64,000 nt of DNA from Bacteroidales bacterium. Lineage in GTDB: Bacteria; Bacteroidota; Bacteroidia; Bacteroidales; Paludibacteraceae. The stretch spans positions 106,572-170,571 of the forward strand of contig SFDZ01000005.1 of NCBI GenBank assembly GCA_004557405.1. The letters are read 5' to 3'. A model generated the notes under the pieces. That model had not been told where the DNA came from and made no database searches. It was given only the letters and a program-made list of their open reading frames with translations. The position numbers were made by a program, and so were the translations under genes. Positions 18,966 through 28,926 of the stretch are shown in pieces; position 1 is the first letter of the stretch, and each line of letters begins with the position of its first letter.

Positions 18966-20744
18966 ATGAAACGTTCCTTTCTGACTGCCATTTTTGCCGC
19001 GTGTGTGCTGGTGTTGTGCGCACAAGCAGCCGACTATCCGATAGTACAAATCGATGGCAAAAATTACTATTCGTACACCGTTGCCCCAAAAGACGGACTA
19101 TATGCCATCGCGCGTAAGTTTGGCGTGTCGCAAGCCGATTTGCACAACTGCAATCCCAATTTGTCCGACGGACTTAAAATCGGTCAGGTGATACTTGTGC
19201 CGGTAGTCGATACGTTGCAGCCCGATACGGCTGATGCCGATTTTGTGGTGCATCAGGTACAACCCAAGCAGACACTTTATGCTCTGTCGCGCAAGTACAA
19301 TGTAACTATTGCCGAATTGGTAAAATATAATCCCGAATTGGCCGATGGGTTGAAAGTTGGACAACGACTGAAAATTCCGAAACAGTCCTTCACCGAAGAA
19401 CGCCAAATCGAAACCGGTCAGCCCAAAAAAAATCCCACTACGGCCACACTGACGGTGCGCAAGCATCTGGTACAAAAAAGCGAAACGCTCTACAGCATCA
19501 GTCGCCAATATGGCGTTACGGTCGAGGAACTTGTGGAACTAAACAACATTACAACCACTATCAAAGTGGGCGACGAACTGCTGATTCCTGACCCCGACAA
19601 ACCGGTCGCCGAACACACAGTGTCGCAACCATTGCCGGCCACAATGCCCGACACCGCCGCACGTTTGACGGCGGATACGGTGCCCGTAGCAAACGATTCT
19701 GTGGCAAATGTGGTTGTGGCAACCCCGAACGCACTGAAAATCGCCGTTTTGCTGCCATTTATGCTGAAAACGCCTTATATCGATGCTTCAGTCAACTATT
19801 TTTGGGAGTTTTATCGCGGACTTTTGGTCGGTCTCGAGGATGTGAAACATGCCGGCATTTCGGTCGAATTGTACACCTACGACATCGAAAAATCGTTGTC
19901 GTCGCTCGACTCGGTGTTACGCTTGCCGGAACTGACAAACATGGATTTGATTATCGGCCCGGCCTATGCCAATCAGGTGGAAACAGTGGCCGATTTTGCC
20001 AAACATCATCGCATTTATGCGCTTGTGCCATTCACGTCGAAAATCGATGCCGAAGCCAACGACTTTCTGCTGCAATTCAATCCTTCGCAAGAACGGATAC
20101 TGCCCATTGTGGCGCAAACCATCGTCAAACGCTTTGCAAATCAGCGTTTTGTCATCGCACGCGTGAGCGACAAACGCGACAAGGCAAATCTTCTGGCCGA
20201 CGAACTGACCAAAAAATTGCATGAGGCACACAAATCCTACGACGAAATTGTGCTGACACCGAATAATGTCGATACGTTGCAAAAATTGGTCGGACGCAAC
20301 CGCACGTTGTTGTTGCTCGCTACGCAACGCATCGATTTGGTCGAAAATCTGCTGCCGCAAATTAAAGCACTCGAATTGCCCTTTTTGCAAATATGGGGCT
20401 TCGACGATTGGAAACAATGGACGCAATATTACGATGGCACCTATTTCTATTCGCTATTCAAACAGACCGATACCGAGGCTTACGAAACACGCTATCGCAC
20501 TTGGTTTGGCAATCATACCTGCGAAACCCGTCCGCATTACGATTTGATTGGCTACGACATCATCAATTACATCACCAAAGTGCTCAACAACAATAAGAAC
20601 AATCCGACCACTGCGTTCAAACACACTGCATATCAGGGCTTGCAGTCCGATTTTTGTTTCGAGCAAAACGGCACAAAACAATGGATCAACATCAATTGGT
20701 ATTTGTTCGGATATTACAACCGCCAACTGCACAATGTTAAATAA
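18966..20744 (+). CDS. LysM-repeat protein with periplasmic-binding-protein-like domain
   Basis: 592 residues. A signal peptide (MKRSFLTAIFAACVLVLCAQA) is followed by three LysM peptidoglycan-binding repeats at about residues 36-80, 91-138 and 166-210 (DGLYAIARKFGVSQADL, QTLYALSRKYNVTIAEL, ETLYSISRQYGVTVEEL), a Pro/Thr-rich linker, and a region from about 255 to the end with the type 1 periplasmic-binding fold (KIAVLLPFMLKTPYID, LIIGPAYANQVETVADFA). This architecture is common in Bacteroidota; an anchoring or envelope-sensing role is inferred, transport of amino acids is not supported by neighbours. Confidence 0.85.
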   Translation: MKRSFLTAIFAACVLVLCAQAADYPIVQIDGKNYYSYTVAPKDGLYAIARKFGVSQADLHNCNPNLSDGLKIGQVILVPVVDTLQPDTADADFVVHQVQPKQTLYALSRKYNVTIAELVKYNPELADGLKVGQRLKIPKQSFTEERQIETGQPKKNPTTATLTVRKHLVQKSETLYSISRQYGVTVEELVELNNITTTIKVGDELLIPDPDKPVAEHTVSQPLPATMPDTAARLTADTVPVANDSVANVVVATPNALKIAVLLPFMLKTPYIDASVNYFWEFYRGLLVGLEDVKHAGISVELYTYDIEKSLSSLDSVLRLPELTNMDLIIGPAYANQVETVADFAKHHRIYALVPFTSKIDAEANDFLLQFNPSQERILPIVAQTIVKRFANQRFVIARVSDKRDKANLLADELTKKLHEAHKSYDEIVLTPNNVDTLQKLVGRNRTLLLLATQRIDLVENLLPQIKALELPFLQIWGFDDWKQWTQYYDGTYFYSLFKQTDTEAYETRYRTWFGNHTCETRPHYDLIGYDIINYITKVLNNNKNNPTTAFKHTAYQGLQSDFCFEQNGTKQWININWYLFGYYNRQLHNVK

Positions 20745-20754
20745 ATTTTCGTCT

Positions 20755-21402
20755 ATGAAAAAGTACATTTTGCTCTTCGGACTAATGGCGATGGCAATCG
20801 GTGTCCGGGCACAACGCTACTACTACGAACCGGAATATACGTTGGGTGTGCGCGCCGGCGCTACAGCCTCGTTTGTGTCGTTCAAACCGAATGTGTCGCA
20901 CACTATGCTCTATGGCGCACAGGCCGGCGTTGCGTTTCGTTACATCTCCGACCGATTTTTCGGCATACAGGTCGAAACCAATTTCACGCAGCGCGGCTGG
21001 CGCGAAAAAACAGACAACTACCACTATGCACGCACGCTCAATTATATCGAAATACCCTTTCTGTCGCACATCTATTTTCAAAAAGATTTCTTTCGCTGGT
21101 TCTTCAATCTCGGACCCTCTATCAGTTTTCGCGTGTCGGACAGCGTCGCAACCGACATCACCGACGAACAACTCGCACCGCGCCACACCGACGACTTCAA
21201 AACCCTATTCGATTACGGCATTGCAGTGGGAACGGGCTTCGAATTTCAAACGCGAAGAGCCGGCATCTACCAACTCGAAGCACGCTATTCGTTCGGCTTG
21301 GGCGACATGTTCCCAAACTCTACAGCCGACACTTACCGACGATCGTCAAATCAAAACATATCATTGTGCTTGGGCATTTTGTTTAATCTCGGGCGCAGAT
21401 AA
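20755..21402 (+). CDS. PorT-family outer membrane beta-barrel protein
   Basis: 215 residues from the ATG at 20755, which precedes a clear signal peptide (MKKYILLFGLMAMAIGVRAQ). The rest alternates in beta-barrel fashion and ends with LCLGILFNLG, like the small PorT/OmpW-type barrels of Bacteroidota (GVRAGATASFVSFKP, YIEIPFLSHIYF, FFNLGPSISFRV). PorT is a type IX secretion component, but many paralogues are not, so the specific role is left open. An open frame runs further upstream to 20548 inside the LysM gene; that extension is rejected. Confidence 0.75.
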   Translation: MKKYILLFGLMAMAIGVRAQRYYYEPEYTLGVRAGATASFVSFKPNVSHTMLYGAQAGVAFRYISDRFFGIQVETNFTQRGWREKTDNYHYARTLNYIEIPFLSHIYFQKDFFRWFFNLGPSISFRVSDSVATDITDEQLAPRHTDDFKTLFDYGIAVGTGFEFQTRRAGIYQLEARYSFGLGDMFPNSTADTYRRSSNQNISLCLGILFNLGRR

Positions 21403-21433
21403 ACCCATACACCATAATTATATATAGCAAAAT

Positions 21434-22186
21434 ATGAAATTTGTAGGCATTATCCCGGCACGATACGCATCGACCCGATTTCCCGGAAAACCGTTGGCCG
21501 ATATCTTTGGTAAACCGATGATTCAACACGTGTACGAACGCGCAGCGAAGGTATTCGAAACGGTAGTGGTAGCCACCGACGATGAACGCATCGCTCAGGC
21601 TGTAACGCACTTCGGCGGACGCACCGTTATGACCGCTACCACACACCGCACCGGCACCGACCGCTGCTACGAAGCCTACACCAAACTCGCCGAAACATTC
21701 GATGTTGTGGTCAACATACAAGGCGACGAACCTTTCATCGCCATCGAACAGATGGAGTTGCTGAAAAATTGTTTCGTAGCGAATGATGTGCAAATAGCAA
21801 CGTTGGTAAAGCCATTCGCACCCGATGCCACTTGGCATGACCTACAAAATCCCAACACACCGAAAGTCCTTGTCGGCGCACAATCCGAAGCCATCTATTT
21901 CAGCCGATCGGTCGTGCCGTATATGCGCGGCGTGCAACCCGACCAATGGGCATCGGCACACACTTTTTATAAACATATTGGCATTTATGCCTATCGCGCC
22001 GATGTGCTCGAACGCATCACGCACCTGCCGCAGGGCGTCTTAGAGCAATGCGAATCGTTGGAACAGTTGCGCTGGCTCGAAAACGGCTTGCGCATCAAAG
22101 TCGCCGTAACCACCGCCGAAAATCATTCGGTCGATACGCCTGACGACTTGCAGAAAATTCTGCAACTACACAAACAGATACACTGA
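21434..22186 (+). CDS. kdsB: 3-deoxy-manno-octulosonate cytidylyltransferase
   Basis: 250 residues, typical for KdsB, which activates Kdo with CTP for lipid A core synthesis. Seen: N-terminal nucleotide-binding IPARYASTRFPGKPLADI, HRTGTDRC, VVNIQGDEPFI and FYKHIGIYAYR. It precedes pyrH by 16 bases; the CTP/UTP link makes co-expression sensible. Confidence 0.96.
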   Translation: MKFVGIIPARYASTRFPGKPLADIFGKPMIQHVYERAAKVFETVVVATDDERIAQAVTHFGGRTVMTATTHRTGTDRCYEAYTKLAETFDVVVNIQGDEPFIAIEQMELLKNCFVANDVQIATLVKPFAPDATWHDLQNPNTPKVLVGAQSEAIYFSRSVVPYMRGVQPDQWASAHTFYKHIGIYAYRADVLERITHLPQGVLEQCESLEQLRWLENGLRIKVAVTTAENHSVDTPDDLQKILQLHKQIH

Positions 22187-22202
22187 ACATTTATACACAA
22201 TT

Positions 22203-22916
22203 ATGGCAAAGTACAAACGCATCTTACTCAAATTGAGCGGCGAATCGCTCATGGGACAAAAACAGTATGGCATCGACGAACAACGCTTGGACGAATACGC
22301 TACGCAGATAGCCGACATCGTGCGGCAGGGCGTCGAAGTGGGCATCGTCATCGGCGGCGGCAATATATTCCGCGGCTTGAGTGGCGCAGCCAAAGGCTTC
22401 GACCGTGTCAAAGGCGACCAAATGGGCATGCTGGCCACCGTTATCAACAGTCTGGCACTCAGTTCCGCACTCGAACAGCGCGGCATCGCCGCGCGCGTAC
22501 TCACCGCAGTGCGCATGGAACCCATCGGCGAATTCTATAGCAAGGCCAAAGCCATCGAAACACTCCGCCGAGGCGAAGTCGCCATTTTCGCCGCAGGCAC
22601 AGGCAATCCCTACTTTACCACCGACACCGGCTCCTCATTGCGAGGCATCGAAATCGAAGCCGATGTGATGCTCAAAGGCACACGCGTCGATGGCATCTAT
22701 ACCGCCGACCCCGAAAAAGACCCCACAGCAACCAAGTTCGACAAAATCTCGTTCGACGAAATCTATGCTCGCGGCCTCAAAGTGATGGACCTCACAGCCA
22801 CCACCATGTGCAAAGAAAACAACCTGCCCATCATCGTCTTCGATATGGACACACCGGGCAATCTGGCCAAAGTCGTCGCCGGCGAAAACATCGGAACATT
22901 TGTCGGTAATCTATAA
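22203..22916 (+). CDS. pyrH: UMP kinase
   Basis: 237 residues, the normal bacterial hexameric UMP kinase of the amino-acid-kinase fold. Motifs: KLSGESLMG, IGGGNIFRG, AGTGNPYFTTDT and the C-terminal VVAGENIGTFVG. It phosphorylates UMP to UDP in pyrimidine synthesis. Start ATG 16 bases after kdsB. Confidence 0.97.
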   Translation: MAKYKRILLKLSGESLMGQKQYGIDEQRLDEYATQIADIVRQGVEVGIVIGGGNIFRGLSGAAKGFDRVKGDQMGMLATVINSLALSSALEQRGIAARVLTAVRMEPIGEFYSKAKAIETLRRGEVAIFAAGTGNPYFTTDTGSSLRGIEIEADVMLKGTRVDGIYTADPEKDPTATKFDKISFDEIYARGLKVMDLTATTMCKENNLPIIVFDMDTPGNLAKVVAGENIGTFVGNL

Positions 22917-23133
22917 ATTAGGGTCTAAGTCTTAAAGTGTTAATTTTTATTGTTTATTTTTATGGATTTTTTTGCGGCTGTCGTGGTACATATTACAAGA
23001 AATTGTACTAACTTTACACCGCGAAAACAAGGGGTTTTGATGCAAAATGACGATTTTAACATTAAAATTCACCTTGAATTGTTAATTTGCGGATTGAATT
23101 AACTTAAATTACTAACCTTAAATACTAAAACGA

Positions 23134-26100
23134 ATGAAAATTAAAGCATTTATGCGGCGATTTGTACCTACGCTGGCCATGCTTCTATGCACGGTGGGCG
23201 CATTCGCACAAATCACGGTAAGCGGCATTGTAAAAGATGCTACGGGAGAACCCGTTATTGGCGGTAGCATTGTCGAATTGGGCACTACCAATGGCACGGT
23301 AACCGATTTCGATGGTAATTTCGAATTGCAAGTGGCCGAAGGCGCACAACTGCAAATCAGTTACATGGGCTACCAAACGCAAGAAGTGGCTGCCAAAGCC
23401 GGAGCACCCTTAGTTATTGTGTTGCAGGAAGACTCGTATGCACTTGGCGAAGTGGTGGCTATCGGTTACGGCTCGCAGAAGAAAAAAGAAATTACCGGTT
23501 CTGTGGCTTCGTTGAAAGCCGAAGATTTCAATGCCGGTGTTAAAGCCAACCCCGTTGGCTTGTTGCAAGGTAAAGTTGCCGGTCTGAACATCAGCCGCAC
23601 CACCAGCGACCCGACATCCACAGGCTACAATATCCAAATTCGTGGCTTCTCGACGTTGGGTAAAGGCACCGGCTCGTCGCCGTTGTACATCGTCGATGGT
23701 ATCCCGACAGATAATATCGATAACATCTCTCCTGAAGAAATCGCATCGATGGACGTGCTGAAAGACGGTTCCGCTGCGGCTATCTATGGTACGCGTGGTA
23801 CCAATGGCGTAATTCTTATCACCACCAAACGCGCCAACCAAGGCGAATCGATGGAATGCGGCAAAATGAATGTCGAATACAGCGGCTATGTGTCGGTATC
23901 GGCTCCGCGCTCCAGCACCGGTTTGTCAACGGCCGAAGAGTTCCGCAACTTGGAAGCATTGTCGGGCGGTAAAGTTACTCCGAATATCTATGCTGCTGCC
24001 GATGGACAAGAATACAATACCGATTGGATGGCTGCTGCTACCAAAAAAGCCGCAGTTACGCACAATCACAATATAGCTTTGTCAGGTGCCACTAAAAACT
24101 TCAGTTACCGTGGCGCTGTTACCTACAAATACGCCGAAGGTTTGGCATTGAATACCGATCGTAACGAAATCATTGCCAAATTTGCGGCAGACCAATCGGC
24201 TCTGAAGGGATGGTTGAAATTTTCGTACGATTTCTCGTACATGCACTATAAAAACAACTACGATTGTGGCGATTTCAAACAGGCTGCAACTCTGAATCCC
24301 ACTTATCCGATTTATGATTCGAGCAAGCTGTCAGGCTATTTCATACCCTCGGGATCCGGATTGTCAAATCCGATTGCTGCCACGAATCAAAAAGAATCGT
24401 ACAAACAGGGCAATTTCTTCCGTGGTAGCGTTAAAGCCACTATCGACATCAAAGCCGTGCCCGGCTTGAAATTGAACGGTTTCGTGGCGTTGGAAGAGGG
24501 CGACAACTACTCCTATTCGTATGTTTCGCAAAAGTATGATACCGATTTGGCTGTGGCCGGTCAGGCTACACGCAATGTCGATATGAGTTTCAACCAATTG
24601 TACGAAGTAACAGCCGATTATGCCGGCAGTTGGAACGGACACTCGTTGGCTACGGTTATCGGTTGGTCGTATCAAAAATTCTTCTACGACGGCTCGTATA
24701 TGAAAAACGGCGGTTTCCCGACCGACTACTACAAGTATTACAGCATGTACGACGGTCAGACCGATAAAGATAAATTGAATGTAAGTTCGTATCGCAACTC
24801 CAACGTGCTGGCTTCCGGATTTGCTCGTGTAAACTACAACTACGACGAACGCTACTTGATTTCGGCATCGTTGCGTGCCGAGGGTTCGAGCCGTTTCGGC
24901 GAAAACCACAAATGGGGTTGGTTTCCGGCAGTGAGCGCCGGTTGGCGTATCCGTGGCGAACAATTCATGTCGGGTCAAAGTTGGTGTAACGACTTGAAAT
25001 TGCGTGCCGGTTTCGGTATCACGGGTAACAACCTCGGCAGCGACCTGCAATCGAAAATGTTGTTGACCGATGGCGGTACGTTCTGGTACAATGGCGAATA
25101 TGTTACCACATACGGTATTCAACAAAATGCCAACCCCGATTTGCGCTGGGAGAAAAAGTATGAATACAATGTCGGTATCGACTTCTCGTTCCTCGACAAT
25201 CGTTTGAGCGGTAACATCGACCTCTACTATCGCGATACGAAAGATTTGTTGTGGGAATACGACGTACCAACGCCTCCGTTCCCATACAACAAAATGTTGG
25301 CTAACTGTGGCGAAATCACATCGAAAGGTTTGGAATTGGCTTTGACCGGCATCCCTGTTCGTATGAACGATTGGGAGTGGGCAACAACGGTTACCATGGC
25401 GTTCAACGACAATAAAATCAAAAAACTATCGGGCGATGTCGTTCTCGATGGTAAAACATTCAAGCTCTCGTATTCAGAAATGCTCACCGGCAGTGTTTGG
25501 GAAAATGGTATGGCCAACGTAAATACCCAGAAAATTGTCGAAGGTGAATCGGTGGGCACATTCTATGGCTACAAATACACCGGTGTAAACTCCAAAGGAC
25601 AACTCACTTACGAAAAGTGGACAAAAGCCGATGCCGAAGCCGGACTTTGTGACGAAAAAGAAGTTGGTCAAAACAAACTGCAAGTCGTTGGTCATGCACA
25701 ACCACTTATGACATACGGCTGGAACAACACGATTCGCTGGAAAAACCTGGATATTACGTTGTTCTTCCGCGGCGTTGTCGGCAACGACATTCTGAACGTA
25801 AAACGCTGGGCTTACGGTCCGCAAAAATCGGTTGGCAATGCCGTGTTTATGAAAGATGTCGAGGCTTTGGCTAACGGCACAGGCTGCTATCGTCAAACCA
25901 AATTCTCCGATTACTACTTGGAAGATGGTTCGTATTTCAAACTCGATAACATCACGGTGGGTTATACGTTCCAATTCAAGGATAATCCGTACATTCAGTC
26001 GGTACGCGTATTCGGTACGGCCGAAAACGTCTTTACACTGACTAAATATTCGGGTATCGACCCCGAAGTGAATACGTCGGATGTATGGAACCCCGGTATT

Positions 26101-26163
26101 GATGCTTCGGGTTTCTATCCTTCGGTATGCAACGTAATGGTTGGATTGAATATCACCTTATAA
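23134..26163 (+). CDS. SusC/RagA-family TonB-linked outer membrane protein
   Basis: 1009 residues. Signal peptide, then a carboxypeptidase-regulatory-like domain (about 28-105; GEPVIGGSIVELGTTNGTV, LQISYMGYQTQEV), a plug domain with the SusC signature SPEEIASMDVLKDGSAAAIYG and GTRGTNGVILITTK, and a long barrel ending FYPSVCNVMVGLNITL. No N-terminal STN extension is present, so regulation through an anti-sigma factor is not suggested. Paired with the SusD lipoprotein 28 bases downstream; together they import large oligomers. No glycosidase gene is nearby, so the substrate could be a glycan or a peptide. Confidence 0.95.
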   Translation: MKIKAFMRRFVPTLAMLLCTVGAFAQITVSGIVKDATGEPVIGGSIVELGTTNGTVTDFDGNFELQVAEGAQLQISYMGYQTQEVAAKAGAPLVIVLQEDSYALGEVVAIGYGSQKKKEITGSVASLKAEDFNAGVKANPVGLLQGKVAGLNISRTTSDPTSTGYNIQIRGFSTLGKGTGSSPLYIVDGIPTDNIDNISPEEIASMDVLKDGSAAAIYGTRGTNGVILITTKRANQGESMECGKMNVEYSGYVSVSAPRSSTGLSTAEEFRNLEALSGGKVTPNIYAAADGQEYNTDWMAAATKKAAVTHNHNIALSGATKNFSYRGAVTYKYAEGLALNTDRNEIIAKFAADQSALKGWLKFSYDFSYMHYKNNYDCGDFKQAATLNPTYPIYDSSKLSGYFIPSGSGLSNPIAATNQKESYKQGNFFRGSVKATIDIKAVPGLKLNGFVALEEGDNYSYSYVSQKYDTDLAVAGQATRNVDMSFNQLYEVTADYAGSWNGHSLATVIGWSYQKFFYDGSYMKNGGFPTDYYKYYSMYDGQTDKDKLNVSSYRNSNVLASGFARVNYNYDERYLISASLRAEGSSRFGENHKWGWFPAVSAGWRIRGEQFMSGQSWCNDLKLRAGFGITGNNLGSDLQSKMLLTDGGTFWYNGEYVTTYGIQQNANPDLRWEKKYEYNVGIDFSFLDNRLSGNIDLYYRDTKDLLWEYDVPTPPFPYNKMLANCGEITSKGLELALTGIPVRMNDWEWATTVTMAFNDNKIKKLSGDVVLDGKTFKLSYSEMLTGSVWENGMANVNTQKIVEGESVGTFYGYKYTGVNSKGQLTYEKWTKADAEAGLCDEKEVGQNKLQVVGHAQPLMTYGWNNTIRWKNLDITLFFRGVVGNDILNVKRWAYGPQKSVGNAVFMKDVEALANGTGCYRQTKFSDYYLEDGSYFKLDNITVGYTFQFKDNPYIQSVRVFGTAENVFTLTKYSGIDPEVNTSDVWNPGIDASGFYPSVCNVMVGLNITL

Positions 26164-26190
26164 TAATACACTATAAAAACGGAAAACACT

Positions 26191-27858
26191 ATGAAAAAGA
26201 GATGGGTTTTTATGTTGGCTGTAGCGGCTGTGTTGGCTGCCGGCTGTGAAGATATGCTCGACGAACAAGTCTATGGCAAACCGACCATTGACGAGATGTT
26301 GAGTAACGAAGAAAATGTGTCCAAGGTAGTCGGACAAGCCTACGCCGAAGTGGCGTGGTTGCACGACCATTGGGGCTTGTGGGGCCTTTACACCATTTCG
26401 TCCGATGAGTGCATTGTTCCTATTCGGAATCCTGGAAATGACTGGTACGACAATGGTTATTTTAGAGGTTGTAACATACATGATTGGACGCCGAACGACT
26501 TGGGCTTTGAACATGTTTGGGATTATTCCAACAGAGGTGCTGTGTTGTGCAACAAGATTTTGAGTCAGTTGGACGACTACAAGGAAGCGATGGAACCCGA
26601 AGTGTACGATCGCTTCACCGGCGAACTGAAAGTGTTGCGCACCTACTACTACTACACGCTGTTCGATGTGTTCGGACGTATTCCGTACCTCGATAACTAT
26701 TCGTCGGAGGCAGTGCCACAAAGCGAAACGTGGGAGGTTTGGAACAAACTTGTAACCGTTTTGGAAGAGGAGGCTCCCTATCTGCCCGTAATCAATGACA
26801 AAAATCGCGCCGAAAACTATGGTCGTTGCTCGCAAGGTATGGCTTATGCGTTGTTGGCACGCCTGTATCTGAATGCAACTTCGTTCGGAGTAACGCCGGA
26901 GAATTGCGGTATCGACTCCATTAAAACCGAAAACGATTTCTACAAACGTTGTGTAGAGGTTTGCCAAAAGGTGATTGACTCGAAATCGTATCGTATCGAG
27001 GATAATTTCTTTACCAACTTTGCCATTAACAACGAAAATAGTCGCGAAAACATCTTTGTAATTGTCGAAAACGGTAACGAAAACTTCGACTATCGCGATG
27101 TGGCCGGTAAAATGGCTAACAAATTGCGTATCACTTGTTTAACGCTGAACTATGCACATCAACAAGCTTGGGGATTGAAAGAAAAACCATGGAATGGTTT
27201 CTGCGCACCTCCCGATTTCTTGGCCAAATATCAATATGGTGTCGATTTGCGCGGTCCGTGCGACTCTACCAAAGGTACACACGGTTGCGATGGCTGGGGC
27301 TGGTTTTTAGGACCTATCTATGCTTCCGACAGCAGTTTTGATACATTGCGCATTACAGACAAAGAGAATATTCAGGCAGTAATTCGTTCTACTATTGCTT
27401 CTGTGGATGATGCGACGCATGTGGATGGTGCCCGTCTGCTGAAATACGAAGTAGCTAAAAACGGTGCTTACAAATATTGCGACAACGACTTTGTGTTGTT
27501 CCGCTATGCCGATGTACTCTATATGCAGTACGAAGCCGCCTATCGTTCTGGCGATAACGCTACTTGCGCCAAATTGCTGGCCGATGCCGATTTCCAAAAA
27601 ATGCGTACGCGTGTAGGTTTGACGCCTTATGGAACACTCGACCTTGATGAGTTGCTCGACGAGCGTGGCCGCGAGTTTGCTTGGGAGTTGGTACGTCGCC
27701 GCGACCTGATTCGCTACAACCGTTTCTCGAAAGGTAGTTGGTTGTTCAAAGACGTAGCCGCCGACAACCACTGGGATTGGTTCCCGATTCCGCGTAAGAT
27801 GATCGAAACATCGGGTGGCTTGTGGACACAGAACCCGGGTTATACAACCGATAAATAA
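26191..27858 (+). CDS. SusD/RagB-family surface lipoprotein
   Basis: 555 residues with lipobox MKKRWVFMLAVAAVLAAGC. SusD pattern throughout: GELKVLRTYYYYTLFDVFGRIPY (TPR helix), RCSQGMAYALLARLYLNA, and the C-terminal ELLDERGREFAWELVRRRDLIR and WFPIPRKMIETSGGLWTQNPGY. It caps the SusC barrel and binds substrate. A long hairpin lies just after the stop. Confidence 0.95.
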   Translation: MKKRWVFMLAVAAVLAAGCEDMLDEQVYGKPTIDEMLSNEENVSKVVGQAYAEVAWLHDHWGLWGLYTISSDECIVPIRNPGNDWYDNGYFRGCNIHDWTPNDLGFEHVWDYSNRGAVLCNKILSQLDDYKEAMEPEVYDRFTGELKVLRTYYYYTLFDVFGRIPYLDNYSSEAVPQSETWEVWNKLVTVLEEEAPYLPVINDKNRAENYGRCSQGMAYALLARLYLNATSFGVTPENCGIDSIKTENDFYKRCVEVCQKVIDSKSYRIEDNFFTNFAINNENSRENIFVIVENGNENFDYRDVAGKMANKLRITCLTLNYAHQQAWGLKEKPWNGFCAPPDFLAKYQYGVDLRGPCDSTKGTHGCDGWGWFLGPIYASDSSFDTLRITDKENIQAVIRSTIASVDDATHVDGARLLKYEVAKNGAYKYCDNDFVLFRYADVLYMQYEAAYRSGDNATCAKLLADADFQKMRTRVGLTPYGTLDLDELLDERGREFAWELVRRRDLIRYNRFSKGSWLFKDVAADNHWDWFPIPRKMIETSGGLWTQNPGYTTDK

Positions 27859-27863
27859 CACAA

Positions 27864-27906
27864 AAAGATGCATGGGTGCAACGTTTTGTGCAGCCTGTGC
27901 ATCTTT
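27864..27906 (+). promoter_or_regulatory. Hairpin between SusD and the lipoprotein gene
   Basis: Perfect 9-bp outer stem AAAGATGCA/TGCATCTTT with an inner GGTGCA/TGCAGCC pairing. No T run follows, so it is more likely an RNA-processing, stability or attenuation element than a full terminator. A very A+T-rich leader of about 60 bases separates it from the next ATG. Confidence 0.5.
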
Positions 27907-27968
27907 AATAATAAACACAAAAACATTTTTTAATTACTTTATTTTTTAACTTTTAAATTTTTATTATT

Positions 27969-28856
27969 ATGAAAACTGTAAAGTTTTTTACGTTCGCACT
28001 GCTTGCCGGTGCATTGATGGTAGGGTGTAACGAAAAGAACCCTCAAGGTCCCGAAAATCCCGGTGAACCCGAAGAACCGGTTATTGAAAAAGAAGAGGCT
28101 CCGGCAATAGAAGCTCCGGGTGCCGGCAAAGTAACAATCGCAGTTCGTGTACCGGAAGGCACCTGCAATGGTATTGTAGCTGTTGGTGGCAACGGAACAG
28201 AAGAATTAGCTTGGACTCCGGCAGGTACCGATTTTGAACGTGTTGCCGACACGGAATCGTGGTATAAAGTAACGTTGACCTATGCTTCTGATATGATTGT
28301 AAAAGTTGTAGCTAAAGCAGAAGATGGAGCAGTTGAATGGGGTACACAATGGGGTATGAATACCGACGAAAAAGAGAATGTAACGTGGGTTGTAGATGAA
28401 GGCTTGGCCACAATCGACAATTCTGAAAATGGCGGTGAAGTAAAACTCGTGTCTTTCGCTACTGCTGAAGGTAAAGTTCTCTTCCTTGACGTTGATGCTT
28501 GGAAATCGGCTCCTTGCGTAGAACGCAATAAAGCCGGTCAAGCTACATTCACTTTGACGGCTCCTGCACTTCCTGAAGGATATGAAGTTTATATTGTAGG
28601 TAACTTTGCTACAGAGGACTGGAACTGGGGTTCTGCTACCGCTACACCAACTCACAAAATGGAATTGGTTGATGGTAAATATACGCACGAAGCAGAAGTT
28701 CCTGCAAAATTTGAGTATAAATATTTCTACAAAACCGCTGAAGGTGTAATGGATTGGGATAATGCTGAAGAGATCAAAAGCAACCGTCAAATGGCTCTCG
28801 ACTTGAAAGCTGTTGATGAAGTAAAAGCTTGGAAAGGTCTTCCCGCTGCCGAATAA
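27969..28856 (+). CDS. Surface lipoprotein, expressed copy of an invertible pair
   Basis: 295 residues with lipobox (MKTVKFFTFALLAGALMVGC), then a Pro/Glu linker (PGEPEEPVIEK) and beta-rich domains. The C-terminal part (ALPEGYEVYIVGNF ... EYKYFYKTAEG) resembles a starch-binding CBM20-like fold, matching the SusE/SusF position after SusC/SusD. Codons 3 to 15 lie in a perfect 37-bp inverted repeat shared with the convergent gene at 28927-29739. The two proteins also share the internal pattern W(K/N)S(A/V)PCV and WGTQW/WDTQW. This copy has ATG and leader; the other does not. Confidence 0.8.
   Translation: MKTVKFFTFALLAGALMVGCNEKNPQGPENPGEPEEPVIEKEEAPAIEAPGAGKVTIAVRVPEGTCNGIVAVGGNGTEELAWTPAGTDFERVADTESWYKVTLTYASDMIVKVVAKAEDGAVEWGTQWGMNTDEKENVTWVVDEGLATIDNSENGGEVKLVSFATAEGKVLFLDVDAWKSAPCVERNKAGQATFTLTAPALPEGYEVYIVGNFATEDWNWGSATATPTHKMELVDGKYTHEAEVPAKFEYKYFYKTAEGVMDWDNAEEIKSNRQMALDLKAVDEVKAWKGLPAAE
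27976..28012 (+). repeat. Left 37-bp inverted repeat
   Basis: Begins CTGTAAAGTTTTTTACG and ends CTTGCCGGTGC; identical in reverse complement to 29705-29741. Confidence 0.95.
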
Positions 28857-28875
28857 GTGCAATAACCTATAATAA

Positions 28876-28908
28876 ACAAAAACTCCCCGTATTGCGGGGA
28901 GTTTTTTG
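28876..28908. terminator. Bidirectional terminator between the two lipoprotein genes
   Basis: Stem ACTCCCCG (28882-28889) and CGGGGAGT (28895-28902) with a 5-base loop. T runs follow on both strands (GTTTTTTG on plus, GTTTTTG on minus), so it can end transcripts from either convergent gene. Confidence 0.85.
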
Positions 28909-28926
28909 TTTGTATGGGAAACTTGC

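Noticed and set aside
27969..28856. Lipoprotein as a certain SusE/SusF starch-binding protein
   Set aside because: Position and a CBM20-like tail are suggestive, but no amylase or other glycan gene is nearby, so the substrate is left open.
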